The translations under genes and the position numbers were made by a program. The notes under the pieces are model-generated. The model saw only the letters and a program-made list of their open reading frames with translations, had not been told where the DNA came from and made no database searches. A stretch of 64,000 bases of DNA from Enoplolaimus lenunculus (Eukaryota > Nematoda > Enoplea > Enoplida > Thoracostomopsidae): contig JASANG010003947.1 of NCBI GenBank assembly GCA_030248215.1, positions 2,501 through 66,500 on the forward strand, written 5' to 3'. Shown one piece after another: positions 11,004 through 26,000 of this stretch (position 1 is its first letter; each line of letters begins with the position of its first letter).

Positions 11004-14000
11004 CTATAACTTAGTAACCAAATCACTCCTGGCCGCGAATTCATTTATTCGTACGCTGCAATTCCACGAATTATCTATTACTTTTTTACTTTTCAACGTA
11101 TGATTTTCATCACTGGATCTACAAATTACAGGGTTTTCGGTTGCATCGCGTCCATGATTCCGCCATTCAGACACCGTTGTATGACTAGCGGTTGGTGAAA
11201 CATTGAATATGATTGGACAAATTAAATCGAAACGTTTGTCAGATTTTGCATTATTTGTCTGCAATTGATTTGGTTGTGAGGACGTTGAACTTGCTACACA
11301 ATGCGACGAATCATCTACCATGGACGTATTCCTTGATTCCCGTGTTGCCGAAGATTTCCTACTTGCTTTTGTTGTTTTTATTGTTATTATCGGTTTCTCG
11401 GTTACGTCAGATGTGCCAGTTTGTACAGTATCTACACACGTATGCGTTGAATCGCTAGATATTGAATATTTGCTCCCATTCGCTAAGAACTCACATTGTG
11501 CTGTAAATTTGTACGTACCAGGAGTGACAAATACCAACTGGAATGTTGCTGACCGTTTTTCGTTGCAATCCAGCTGAATTACAAAATCAAGAACATTTTG
11601 CATTTTCCACACACTCTGTAATTATAAGTTCATGACGCTCTTGATGCCCAGCGGCCCATAGCATGCAATAAAACCGGTTTGCTTCACGGCATAAAAATAA
11701 AGAACCGCAGACCTGTTAACAATATTATTAACTGTGAGGTCGTAATATACGCCGCCACTAACTACGAATCGCAATAACTTACAAATAAAATTATTTCAGA
11801 CGATTCAATTAATATTTTGCATTAGTATCTTTCCAACAATTATTTTTCAGCAAACACAGCATCAACCGCACATTTTATACGAATAGTGATTGCTATGCAC
11901 TTACATCTACATTAAGACAACGTGGTCCAAACAAGCGAAAATGACCGTCTTCATTGCGAAAACGATTTGAACTTGCATCACTAGAACACACAACAGGGGC
12001 CGTACTACTGAGGAACAAGCCATTCTCGGTTGTGACATTGAATGCAACACTGTGATTCGAATGAAAGCAATCCATGCGTATGGTACACTGTCTTGGAGGA
12101 CAATCTGAAAATGTTAATATTACTATAAATTAGACAGAGAATGCACCATGAATGACGCTATATTCATAGCCAAAGCTAAGCTTCCTGACGCGAACAAGAA
12201 GCATGATTTTCAATTAAAAAGCGATATCACCAAAACGAGTTTTAGATTTTGAAGACGTTGCTGATAATATATGTGCAACATCAACGCAGCGGTATGCGTT
12301 GTTCGTAGCAGTCTTAAATCACTATGTTAATACGAAGTTGTTTCAAAAACAATATTCTATTAACATTACCATAATAAACGTTTTCTGCCATAGCATGCTG
12401 CTATCAGGGGTGAACAACTTCAATTGGACGCGGATCGGTTGTGGTTGACACAATTAGAGAGCGACTGAATATCCAGTTCCGATTTAATATCAGGCTACGA
12501 CCGACTTCCGCGTTCAGCTGTTATATAGACGTATTGGATACCTGCTAGTTGTGGTGGTTGTGGTCTCGCACTTTAATAAAATAGCGTCGCATGAGCAACG
12601 TGGTATAACTCAGTGTTAACACGGTTTCAAGCACAAAGAGGCCTTACCCGACGGATTAAGTAGATCAATTCGGCAAGAAATCAGTTGTGACGTTTGGCAC
12701 TCGTACACCTTTGCAGTTGAAACCCCGTCAGCAGTTTCACACAGATTCTTCGACTCATTAATAATAAAAAGAAGAGTATTTGAGCAAAAATGAGCATTGT
12801 TAATAATCAGATCTAAAAATATCGCAAAAGAAATTTATCCAAATGTAAGTTGCACCGATGTAAAACAACAATGCATGGTGTTCTAAAATTTCGAATGGTA
12901 CTACATGCTATAACTGCCGGACACCAACTCGTGACCCCGATTTCCCTTAAATTAAAAGATAGCGCTGCCCTGATAGTAAGATGATAACTAACAGTTTTTA
13001 CCTGCAAACACTGCGGGATAAATCATCAATTTGGCCGTATCATGCGTTGCAATTTGATTCCAGACTGGCACAGTTCCCGAAATGTTAGCCGACGGCTAAA
13101 AATATACCAAACCCGCCGTAAATATTAAGGCAAAATGGTTCATTTGAAGCATGCTGATAATTACTATGCGGTGGAGTTAACGATCCGTAAGAATTGTTCT
13201 GACGAAAACTAGAACGGTCGGCCTGAATAATTATTTGAAAGAGTTAGCCGTTAACCATCATGCAAAATTATATGTTAAGACAAAAATGCAGCTAAAACGA
13301 TTTAAAAGAAAAATAGAAACATTTCAAAAATGACAATTAAAAAGAATAATGAACTGAATACCATCTCCCATCTGACGTCAACAGTACGTCGCAAATGATC
13401 CTGACACGCCTTTAGAGTTGCTTCTACGGTGCTGATGTCAGCAGACAACGCACTACAACTAGCCGGCGTTGAACGGAGACCAAGATTAATTGCGCGACGA
13501 TCGCAGCATTCGAAGGGAACCGGCAGTCTATAAATGAAATACCCATTGCTTTATGAAATTAGCCTTTTAAAATACCATTAACTAATTCATTTTCGTAAAA
13601 TATACTTCTTTGAAGGTAGAACAAAACGAACAGAATACCGAGTATTCCAGAAATCGGATGCATTGAGTGACCAAGGGCCAATAGACATGCATTGGGCCTA
13701 GGAACTAAAATTAGGAAACAGCAATTTGATATAGTTAATTTTGCGTTCACGTACCGACATGGCTCTTGTGTATCAAGTGGCATCCGCTTTTGATCGCCGT
13801 AACACACTTCGATAAGTTCATCGGTACTATTTTCAATATCAAGCATTAAATATCGACTGATTGGACTGAAACATTGAGATACAATAATTAGAGCCCAATC
13901 TGAATACTTACGTAGTAATATTAACTTTGGTGATGACTTATGCAGCAGTACGCAACATGTTAGGAACCGCGTCGCACAAAAGATCGCAACACAGAATCAC

Positions 14001-17000
14001 ACAAGAAACATTGTAAACTAACTGCGAAAAAGCCACTTAAGTACGAGACACTAGCTGAGTTTACGGTACCATTTAGGATTGTAAGTTATAACAGGGAAAT
14101 ATTTATTCAATCCACAAATTTCTGTAATCAAAAGCAAATGCTCCGACCGAAACCATGGGATGCTCGAATTTACAAAAATGTTTGTGCACAATATCTCAAA
14201 AAACAAAATTTTCATTCTATATTGCCTTTAAGGGTGCCGCCATACTTGTTGTGCTGTGGTCTGTCAGCGTGCATGGCATGGTGATGGACAGCGTCCGATA
14301 ACATTAAATTTTGTAAAAAAAGTATAACCCACCCTTACCTTCCACCAGTTAATATAGCCGCTTCACGAATGATCAAAGCGGGTCGAATTGCAATGCTGAG
14401 CACAAATGAGCAACTACGACTAAAGCGATTTGCTTCTACGCTTGGACTGTCGGATGTTGCAGCTAAGCTGGACTGACAGCTTTGACTAGCACCGCCAGAG
14501 TATTTGAATACGACGTTGATATAATATAGACAGAAAGCTGATGCGCAGCTCTGCAACAAAATAAATCTCTACATGCTATACAATAGCACTAAATACAAGG
14601 GTTGTTGGTTCGAAAAAATTACCGGAAAAAAATGTTTTTTTTTCATTTTTTCCGGAGGGGAGGGGTGGAAAAATAGGGAAAAATGGGAAAATATTAAACG
14701 ATTCTTAAATATAATTTGCAACTAAATATGATGTAAAATAACATTTTTGATGAGTTGCAACTAATTTACATGCAACACATTAACAGTAACCGTGTGTATA
14801 TGTCCACGAGGACACATTATTATGTCCGAATATATAAATGGATTTCTTAATTGAACCTTTGCCACGAGATTTAATGTAAAACTACATAGGCATCCCGTTT
14901 GGTTTGTTCACCAGGTTTCGTCGACAGTGGGGCAGAAGTTAAGGCACTTAAAATTGAAAGCTTGCCTTTACCGTAAGATTTAGTACAGGAATACGTCTAG
15001 CTTCAACCTAAAGCTTATGAGTTTCTGATGTTCTGATGACATCCCCCGATTATTCCACGTTTAAACTTAAATTTTTTAAAAATAAGAATTTTTAAGGTCC
15101 CAAATTCCCCCATTGAACCCAAAATATTTTGTCGAAAAGCTACACAAATTATACACCATTTGACACAGGTTGCGAGCTAAGACGAATATTGTTACATGTT
15201 CTCCAATCAGAAGTCTGGATTAATGAGTTACTATCCAAAAACTAAATTTGGCGCCGAACTATGACCACTGGCAGCGCGCCAAATCAATTATATGACAACT
15301 CGTTAAGCAGACTTCTAATTGCAGGAAGTTTAACACCACTCGACTGAGCCCTGCAAACTGCGTCAAATGACAATTATATATTTCTAAAACTTTTCGAAAA
15401 CAAGTTTTTTGGGTCCCAAGGGCTGACCTTGTGGCCTTAAAAATAGAATTTTTCAAAAAATCAGACTTGGGCGTCGAATGATAAGCGGATGTCATCAGAA
15501 GCTCAATACGCAAAACAGCTTCAAAATCCAAGCATTTTTGAGCAAACGCCGGTTAAGGATGGGATAACCGATCACTCAGACAAAGAATGAATTTTTCTAT
15601 TTTTTTCAATAATTTTTTCCAGAACAAAACAACCCTGCTAAATACACACTACAATATCAAACGATGGAATATATTATCCAGAACTTAAAATGCATCTCAC
15701 AATCGCAAAATCTCATTTTGCGAAAAACTTACTCAAAAGCAAACACTACTTAAACTTGCATCTTTCTACATGTTTTATATGGCGGATGCTTCCTGCCTCA
15801 GTGAGAAATTTCTTAATTATAGTAGTTGCCGTGAATACGGTCCTAGAACTACATACAATATTATACTAAAAAGTATGCCATCTAGCGGATCACAGATAAT
15901 ATATATAACTTACTTGATCAGTCGATAGGCCGTCATCAAAAAGTGACTGTGACGCAGAGACAGAGCGACTAGTATTTCCTCCTATAACATATAAATACGA
16001 ATCATAATTAGTTAAAACTAATGCATACATGCCATGGTTTTGGAAGGGGATTACGTTCCATAAAAATTTCAAAGGGATGGGGGTTTATGTGTCTGAGGGC
16101 ATGCAATGCGAAAAACTCCATAATGCTTGCATATTATTATTGGTTCTAAATAACCTATGTAATGACACAATTAAAAACACACAATTCCGATGGCTACAAC
16201 GCAAGAATTCTGGATAGAGTTAGAGTTTCCACAATTCAAATTGCAAAGCGGACCAGGCATCTTTTGGAATCAAAAGCCGTATCCGGACCCGGACTTAGAA
16301 TTCATCACAATGTAATGCAAAACACAGAACAAAATTTTTTGAAACGACACGAAATTTTTTATGACCAACAGATACGCAGATTTTGTTTTTATATAACTTC
16401 TAGCCCCAAAGTAGGTCTGACAGTGTTTGGGTAACATTGACCTATAAGTATGGTTGCATCAGAAAGCTTACTGGTCTCTTTTGTACTTTTGCGCAAACGC
16501 AAGGAGCCCTTGGAGCGATAGGAAGCGCTATCGTTGGCCCTCATATTACACCTATACGTGCATATCTGTAGAGTTGTCCCGGGGCCGAGGACGGCCCAGT
16601 AGCAATCGGGGCCAAGTTAGAACACATGAAGATAACTTGCAACATGAGCTACGATATATGTAACACGCATATGGCGGCTAACAGTGGGAAAATAAACAAT
16701 CTATATTGTCCAGTGTGTACAACAAACCGTGAAATAATAAAAAATTCCGTGTACAGCAATTTTTTGTGATTTTCATATTTTCAAACTAGAACCGAGTGTG
16801 ATAGGATTCTTTTTCATGCCAGACAATTACGGAATGTATATAAAAACTGGTCCAGGTTAGACCCCGGCAAAGAACGTGTTGGTTCCAGCCCGGGGCATTT
16901 CTATTCTTTACTGTATAATACGTAAATAAAAATAAAATATGTATGTACGTAACTTCGCGTTTGTTGTGTTTCAATTGACTAGGGACTTTAACCGGGACGG

Positions 17001-20000
17001 TGTTTCGGAACCAAGAAACCTTCAATTGTTAAAATTTCTGTTTTTAAACAAAAATTCAAATGAACACACACGATTGCATGCACGTATAATATAATGTGTG
17101 AACACACTCATACGATGCACTGCAACTTAAAAATAAATATCTAGAAAAGTGTTTTACGCGGTAAAGTTTTGTTTGAAATTATAAAAAATTTGATTGGCAC
17201 AAAATTTCTGTTGCGGGGGAATCGGGGCAAATCGAGTTTGAGGTCTTTAGCCAAACGGGATATCCAATACACCTTCCCAGAAGCGAAAGTGATGTCGGCC
17301 TGAGCAAACCGTTCGACACATATGTACGAACAAGTTGAAACAACCTCGAGAGTGAAGCGAGCGAGAACTAAACGTTTTTATATACTAATTGGGTACAACA
17401 TAAACCCGATATTACAAATAAACGGACCCGAATGGAAAATAATTCTGGCTGACACATTTACTTCAAATTTATATAACGCATTTATTTCTTGGTTCTGGTC
17501 TACGTAAAATTATCAACATTATAAGTGTTGTAGCCCCCTTCTCTCAAACTACTCTCAACAGATCAAAAAATTGTTAACCAGCACTCACACACCACACCAT
17601 GTTTCCCGTTATCTCTTCCGCAAAATTTCTTACAAAATACAAAAGCATTAGCCTTCCCAAATAAATATTTCACGTTGCTTCAACTAATCGCTTACCACTA
17701 ACACTTTTAGATTTAGCCATCACCGGCGGCTCAAAGCCATAAAGACAAAGTTTAATGACATGGGATTCGCTTGGTTTGAGTGGAAGTCGATTATTTAGTT
17801 CATCAGGAGCGCTGCCCTCACGGAACGATACAATATCAGATATCGCAACTCCATTTGGACCTGAATAACACAGTGCAACTAGTAAGCACAATACCATGTA
17901 CTATAGAAATTGCTTATTATATTATTATTATTATATCGTAATAACGGAACAACACTGTTCCAGAAACAACGTAGCTCAAGCAAAGGCATGCAACTGGTAG
18001 TAGCATCAGAATTTGATCTGAAATCGTAACTCAACCATGACATATACCGCAGTCAATTCTCCCATCAAACACACTTTTGTCTTCTAAGCTCACCGCTAGG
18101 AGGCGTGTCGTCCCATTCATCTCCAGTACTAGCGCGTGAAGTTCGAATCCATTCGCAGTTCATTTCAAGCGAAGTCACATTATACGCCGAGCTGTTTTTA
18201 AGCACAAGCACTGACTCAATTCTGTAATTTAAAAACGCATATTTGAACTAAGTTCATGTCAATATTGCGGCGTACCTGCAGTAGAAAGTTATCTGAACGC
18301 TATTACGAAGCCGATCCAAAAATTGAAAAAAGAAATCAAATTTCACAACCATTTAGAGGGCCTCGACTTGTGCGGCTTCTAAATCGCTGCGTTCACAACC
18401 CCAACGACTTCAATATTAAAAGAGAAAGTTAATACTTTTAACAGGCGGAGAAATAAAATGTTAGCTGCAGGAATTTCTAGCCGAAATACTGCAACCCGGA
18501 CACAGTATATTGAGTGATTTTTTTTCCGAAAAACAGGACAGCCTATCGCGATTTTTCATAAGTTGACATGAACAGCTAGACAGTTAAACAACGCTAGCTA
18601 ACCGTAGCAATCCTAGCCTTCATCTCAACTCACCTTTGCCCGACCCATAAATCGACATGCCCGCTCGCCAGCTCCAACGGATGCACGACATCGTCGTTTT
18701 TTATCGCTGACGCCATCGTTGTCGATCCAGTGTCTGTAATGACGTCATCAGTGGCTATAGATGATGATGACGTGTTTTTTGTTGAATCAAGCGGCGGCCG
18801 CAACTGAGTGTTATGTTGGCGTCGACGTCGTGGCAAAGTTGATTTAATTTGAAGCAATGGCAACGCGGGCGCAACTTGTACAACAAAAGGCAACGAAACC
18901 TCGCTTGAACACCGACGACGACGACCGCGACCAGTATCAAGCCACGGACAGTCAGATAGCCGGCAAACGCTTGGTACACCGTACGCTTCAAACATATATC
19001 CTGAAACAAAAATAATCTGAATCGAAAATACTGTCAAAACCAATGACATAGTCAGGGATGTATTACGGTTCAAACCCAGCTTCGCAATTTTTTGTTCAGC
19101 GGCTTTTGGAACTTTTTCAACGGTGACACAATACAATACCACCTTCAATATTTTTACAAAACGTACATAACCATCCCTTTCCCAAAACCTTAGCAACCAC
19201 CCTGATCAAAACAAAAACGAACATGTTTACTTCAAGAAAAATTCAAGTATAATAGAAGAAGCATGCACGCTTAATTTCGCACCCAGGTGCTAATGACAAT
19301 TTAGTATTTGAGCCAATCCACAAACTAAAATAAAATATAAAATTTTACTCCCACCAATGATAAAGAAATTAGCATCTGTACAACCCAAAACGCATAATAT
19401 ACTGTGCAACATTGAAGTGTTAAATAGCAAAATACACGCACCTACAATATGAAGAAAACCTTCGGCTTTCGGAATTAAAAGTAAGCGAATTTCTGTTGCT
19501 TGCAATGCGCCAAGGCTTACTGTTACAGGAATCGCATCACAATCAACCTTTTCTGTCATCACAGCCTGCACTCAAAAATAAACGTGCAAAACTCCATATT
19601 TACAAACGACATTTGCGCTTTTTTGAACAACATTAAAATCAAACAAAAATGTTGCATTTATCGACCTGAGTTGAAATCAATAACTTTAGATTCAGCCGCA
19701 ACAACCGGAATAACGTGTACTGTAACCGTAAATAAAACGATTTAGTACAAACCAAAAATCAAAACGCTCAGAAAGCGCAAAAAACTATAAAACATTGGAA
19801 TAACTTTTTTGTTTTGTTTTCAAGGCGTTTCAGTTCCAAGTGGCCCATATTAAGTGCAATATGCAGGCGTGAGCAGGGATTGGCTTCTCGCTCCCGAGTG
19901 TTCGTTTATATTACGAGTCCCCCCAGAAACTTCTGGATCCGTACTGGCCGTGACCAAATTTTTCTGCATTTCTAAGGTGCATTCGCACACATCTGCTTGA

Positions 20001-23000
20001 AAACGCATACAGCTTTTTGAAAATATACAGTCAAATGCACACGAAGCCAAGCTCCATGACAAGGAACAGATTTAACACATAAATTCAAATAAATATTAAG
20101 TCGTTATAATTTTCATTATAACAGTATGTCAACCTGATGCAGTAAAAATCAGTTTGAAAGAATTAAGTTAAAACTCTGACATAATCTGAATTTTGTTGCT
20201 TTGTCAGCTAACAATCACACGGCAAACGAAACACAAACTTACAAAGTTTTCCAGCGTAAGCTCTAAATCAACAGGATTTTCAAGCGTCAATATCACTTCA
20301 GATGCACACCCGTTCACCCAGCGAACTAAAAAGAAACGCATATTACTCGCATGGAGTGGTAAAATTGTTGTCAATGTGACGACCAGATTGTAACAAGCGA
20401 ACAGTAGGTTACCGTGTAGTGTAAAATTGCATTTCTCTAACTAATATCAAGGTGCCGGCTCCTTCGGAGGTGTCCCTGGGTTCAACCCGGGGGATTTGAT
20501 AAGTGGGGGAGGCTTCTTAGAAGGCCAATGAGAAAAAATCAGCGGTTTCATTATCATTATAAATGCGAAGACTTAATTAAATCCTAACCGCCATAAACTA
20601 TTATAATTTTATGAGAACGGTACATTTCAATTAATTTTTTCAAATGCAAAAGAGATAACAATTTTTCTGATCACACGCACTGAAATATGCCAAGTAATAT
20701 TGATAGCATTCCAACTGACTGGTAAGTGCAAAAATTATCGGCAAAAAATCGGCTAATATTTTTTTAGTTCCGATGACGATAATCACGAGAAGTGCCGATA
20801 GTGCACCGATGCCGATTAATCGGCACATCCGTAGTTAACTTGCTTAAATTTGCTATGAAGCTTTGAGGTGGCGGTAATCAATGTCTTACATGTATATCCG
20901 TTCTTATAAACATAATTTTTAAACCAGGGCAAATTTCATGAATGGAACTGATAATGCAATGATTTGAAGAGTGCGGGGGTGTGGTTTTAGAGTGGGTACA
21001 GCCCGCCCCCACTAGCGAAATGACAGACACCATCGAAAAGGAAAACCATTCCTCGATTTTCTCACTTGACTCAAGAAGATTAATATCGATATATACGAAA
21101 TATATTTCCGTCAGGGTGCAACAGGATTTGTAAAACACATAGAGACAGATCCAGAAACTAAAAATAACTAATTTCCCTGTGGGAAAATTCTCTTTGCACC
21201 ATGGTTCCAGTCCAAATAGCATGCTGATTAACTTACTCACAGAATCGCATTCTTTTTTCGCTCGGTTGATATGTGGTGCATATATAAATAAATTATCACC
21301 CGGAACAGACGATTCAACATTTCCTGCTCCTGCTATGTCGTCCTTGCGGCCAGCGCTTCGGTTATTGACAACGACAGTTGGTTGAAGATATTTGGGCAAT
21401 CGTTGTATTTCGAAATTTCTAAAAAACAATACCATATCCAAAAACAAAGTACCCAATATCACATACTAAATATTTTTCACTAGGAAATAGAATATATACA
21501 ACCGACGTTCTTGAAAGCGTAAAATTTTTTAAATAGTACCTTAGTTCTGAGATTTGTGACCAGAAATAAAAAATACTGATTTATGTAACAAGTTATTTAA
21601 AATTTTTGTTCAGAAATGAAAAAACACACTGCCGAACATTGTTAGATTCGGCTTTTGGATTCGGTTTTTCACAATTGAATCCGAATGCGAACCGCTATTG
21701 CCACCCTGGATCCAACTATGTGATTCACAGCAACTAAATATCACAAAAATAAATGCATGCATACCTGATCCTAGGCATTCGAATCAAGGGTACTGGCGGA
21801 AGACTAGAAGCGGAACTTGAAGAATTAACAGAACCAGATGGCTTTTTAGAAACACCCAATCCAGTAGAGCCAAGTGATAGTGATCCTCTATTTTTAGCGC
21901 ACGTCGAGGTTACCGTTGTACTTAAGCGTTCAATTTCGTTGCAGTATATGGCAAGCGATTGACGATCAACACGTAAATGCACCAAGTTAACCAAATAACA
22001 TAAATGTCTAAAAAGCGACGATCATGTTGTAACAGAAAGAATGAAAACTAAGCTCGTAACCTGCAAAACATGTCAGAAGGGGGCTAGTTGTAACAAGTTC
22101 ATGTAAGAATCTTAAATGATTTGCCAGCGAGTGAATTTTTTCTAAGAGATCCAAGATTCTTTAGGGAAAGGCGAGCCTCCCTCCGACATACCTGCGGCTA
22201 CAGAAATGAGCCAGACACAAAGTTTATGCGTTGTTCAATACATAAGCTTACACAAGACCTTTTTAGAAACACGTTTCAATGCATATATTTTGATATTATT
22301 ACAAAACAAACGAACATTCAAACTCAGGTAGACCTTCGAAGGCAAACAACAATGCAATGTCAGATCCAAGCATATACATATTTATAGAGTCACCGGTACC
22401 TGATTGCTGCATGTATATATCCAGCATGATACGCTGCGAGAAATGTATCATGAAGCGCTTTATGTTGTAGCTCAATCCAGCCGGAAGCTTTATCTAAAAC
22501 AATCGAATACCAGCACAATAATTATAGATTCCGAGTGCGTAAACGTTTCTGAAATCCCGTTGTACACGTTTATGTTAGATAGATATTCACAAAGGAAATT
22601 GGGTATTAATTCCAGTTAAGATTCGAAGATCCCAATCTGGAAACCCAGAACTGTATCAAATCCTACGACTGAAAACTACGTATAAAGTAAAACTTTATGT
22701 GTTTTTGCAAATTTGTTTGATCTAATGATTTTTTATGCAAGCTTCCTCTTCTTAGCTCTAAATATTTCAAGAGCAAATGAGGTGCTGCGCCATTAACCTC
22801 GTTACAAAACCTACCTAGCAGGGTGCAAAGCGGATCTGGATTATACCGGAATCGGAATAGGAACAGCAAATTTATACCGGGATCGGAATCGGAACTACAA
22901 AATTTGCCACTATACGGACAATTTGTATTTACAAGTATATATAATATTGATTTAGGGTGTCCGTTGGCTGGCAACAATTCTCAATAACGTCGCATGAACA

Positions 23001-26000
23001 AATTGGCAATGTTTTTGGCTCTGTAAAGCTAAACTACAATCAATTATTGAAAAGTTAACTTATCGAAAACAAATTAATAAATAAATGATGCTTAATTTTT
23101 ATACAACATATCACAAGTAGGTCTAAAATTAAAATGTGAAAATTCGGATTCCGATCGATTGTGCAATCGGAATCGGAACTCGTTTTGAATCGAAATTCTA
23201 ATTGGAATCGGGATTCCGATTGCACCCTGCTACCTGCTACTACTGTCGTCCATCTTACGCAGTCATAGACAGCTACCAACGTTTCCAGTTCTGTTATGAA
23301 TTGATTTGCTAATTTCATACGATCTTTACTGACATTTAAAAAATTTCGTACTCTTTTGGTCTTGACGGCTTGTGCGAACGTTTTGTTCGTCTATATTTTT
23401 GACTACTACCGCGTATTATGTATGCAAAAAACATAGTCTTTTTACGTACAAGTTTCTGCTCCTGTAAATCATGACATGCAGTTATTTCAAACTAGCACAT
23501 CGACTGTTTCATTTCCAGAACCTATGATCACAGTATCTGTACAATCCAGTTTACTTAAATTCCAAATGCATTCAAGTATACTTGCGGTTTTAATTTTCAC
23601 ATTTTAAGTGTCTCCATTGATGCATGGCTATGTGAAAAAATCCTTATTGTTTTATCACCCTCCCCATGTTAAAGCAGAGCTATGGCATAAATAATAAATG
23701 TAAAATTGTCCGCCTGTACAACGACAAAAAATAAAATTTGCTACAATGGAGGTCCCTAAGAAGTGGAGACACTATTTTGATAACTAAAAACGTAAATCAT
23801 GAAAATTTCTGGTAAAACTTAGCTTCAAATAAAAACTGATCTAAGCTTCAAACTAGCAAAAGTTGAGTACATATGCAAACTTCGCGATTACTTAACAATC
23901 ACGGGAACAGCCATAATTTTGTTTGGGGAGGATATATACTCTTACGTAAAAGATTTTTCCGCTAGAAAATCTTTTTACTCTAACATCACTGGGATTTTTT
24001 CTAAAAACTGTTATAGATGCTTATGCTGATAATTTCTATTTTGCAACTTGTATACATCTCCCTGTAGTAATTACCATCTACAGCACTGCGTAATTACAAT
24101 TGTGCAAAACAGTCCTTAATCTGATATAAATAAATTTACACTACTCACCCCGCGGTAAATCTTGAATCATAAGTGGCAGATCATAACCGTCCAGTGATTG
24201 CAAGAACATTGGATAAATCTAGGACGCGATAAAATAATAAATTTGCAGAAAGATAATAAAACTTTGAAGACACAAATTAAAGTTTTCTAAACTGCGCATT
24301 ATATATACCCAAAAGTTTGTCAAAAACCATTCTTCAAACCAGCGCCCGAAAACTATGCTTAAGGTTCAGGAAAAAAATTAACGATGCCGAAGTTTCTGCA
24401 CTTTTTGGCAATATGATAGCAGAAACCTCATTAACACCAAGCGCCAACTTCCCAAGCAGTAACCAACCACTAACAAAAAAACAAAATTTCTTTAGATTTT
24501 ATACGTCAAGGCATCCAATTGCGCAGTTACAAGAAAGAAAACACTTCATTTTTAAACGGCATATGCCGTTTAAAAATTATGTAAGAGCTGTTGCATATAC
24601 TAAAATTTTCATAGAGCCATTTTGGTATAATTTTCAACGCTCATAAATCACAATACACCACGCGCACACCTTTCATTAAATATTGCCATTCGTAAACTCA
24701 CATATCGATACTCAATATACAGTGGTACCACCAGCGCTGAAGTCCCATTAGCACCTTTGGAACCCGTACGTAACTCCACACCATTAGTGCTATTTGCAGC
24801 TCCATCTGATGTAGCCGTTAACACCCTAGGCAATAATTGTTTTGGATGAAATGTTGAGTTTGAAGTTGCAGACTGCGCTGCACCACTATTTTTTCCATGT
24901 TGTGGTGCGATATTTTCCGCAGTCGCCGCTGCAATTTTGTATGACGTTGCAAGACGAAGATAAAAAGATGCTTTTCGACTCATGTCAGCATCACGATAAA
25001 CAGTGGCAAGCATGTGACATATATGACCCTAAAATTAACACATATATTAAACGTACACATATTAGAAACTATAACGTTACTAAAACTACCTGTGTTACTT
25101 TCCTGCTACCGTTACTTCTATGCTGCTATAGTTATTGGCAAGCTTAAATTAATTTTATGAATCTAACATGGCCGATGTTTATATTCAATTAAGTTCACAC
25201 CTTAGGCTACCTATTTAGATCATTAAGCTACAGGCAAGTAAAGTCTCAGATTTGGGTTGAAAAATTTGCATAACGACCAATTTTATTGAATATATTCAAT
25301 TTTATACTAGGTTCTACTTAGCCAAGATTAACTGGAAATGGAATGCCATATGGAGCCCTTCACAAAAATTTTGCTGTCGGTGGTTACAGTCAAACCAACG
25401 ACATAAAAATTACCGGCCCGTAGCTTTGATTGCTAAACGGCGCAGCCATGCAAACTTTTCGCTACAATGGATCTCAACTATTCTGACGCATACTTACCCT
25501 GCTTCTCTGATCAATTACGTTGTTGGTTGAAGCCGACAAGAATTTGTCTGTAGCGAATGAGAGGAACTGATTCAGTTCCGTGTGGCACTAAAACAATTAA
25601 TGTACGAAACTGCAATGTTAACAATGGCATCAAAAAATTTAGTTTCATTTTTTTAAATCTAAAAGCGCTTCACTTATACAGCAAAAACCTTTAGCAACGA
25701 TAGAACATTTTAATGACTACTGAAAAGTGGTTATATCGCGCTTAAATAAAAGGGCTAACTTCACAACTTCCTCAAAGTAGAGGAATAAAATTCGACATTC
25801 TATTTCACTATTACTCACTGTTCATTCTTTATTGACATGATATTTTCTATTTCATCATAAATGCGATTACAACAATCAATTTCAAGTTTCAACTCTTGTT
25901 CTATTAAAAATATGTGTGAAACTTTACCTTCTGATTCAAGTATACGCGGCATGCCTTGAAAACACATTCCAGCTCCACATATATTGCAAACGAAAACTAA

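Noticed and set aside
11213-11577. Plus-strand open frames of 81 and 85 residues
   Set aside because: They lie opposite the last TRAPPC9 exon and are its antisense shadow.
19850-20062. Open frame considered as a TRAPPC9 exon
   Set aside because: It can be forced to resemble the family, but exons 20243-20325 and 19442-19565 join directly in phase with consensus sites and match the human sequence length exactly, so this is intron.
20878-21236. Downstream extension of the frame of TRAPPC9 exon 15
   Set aside because: A perfect GTAAGT donor follows 21237 in the phase needed for the next exon; the rest of the frame is read-through into intron.
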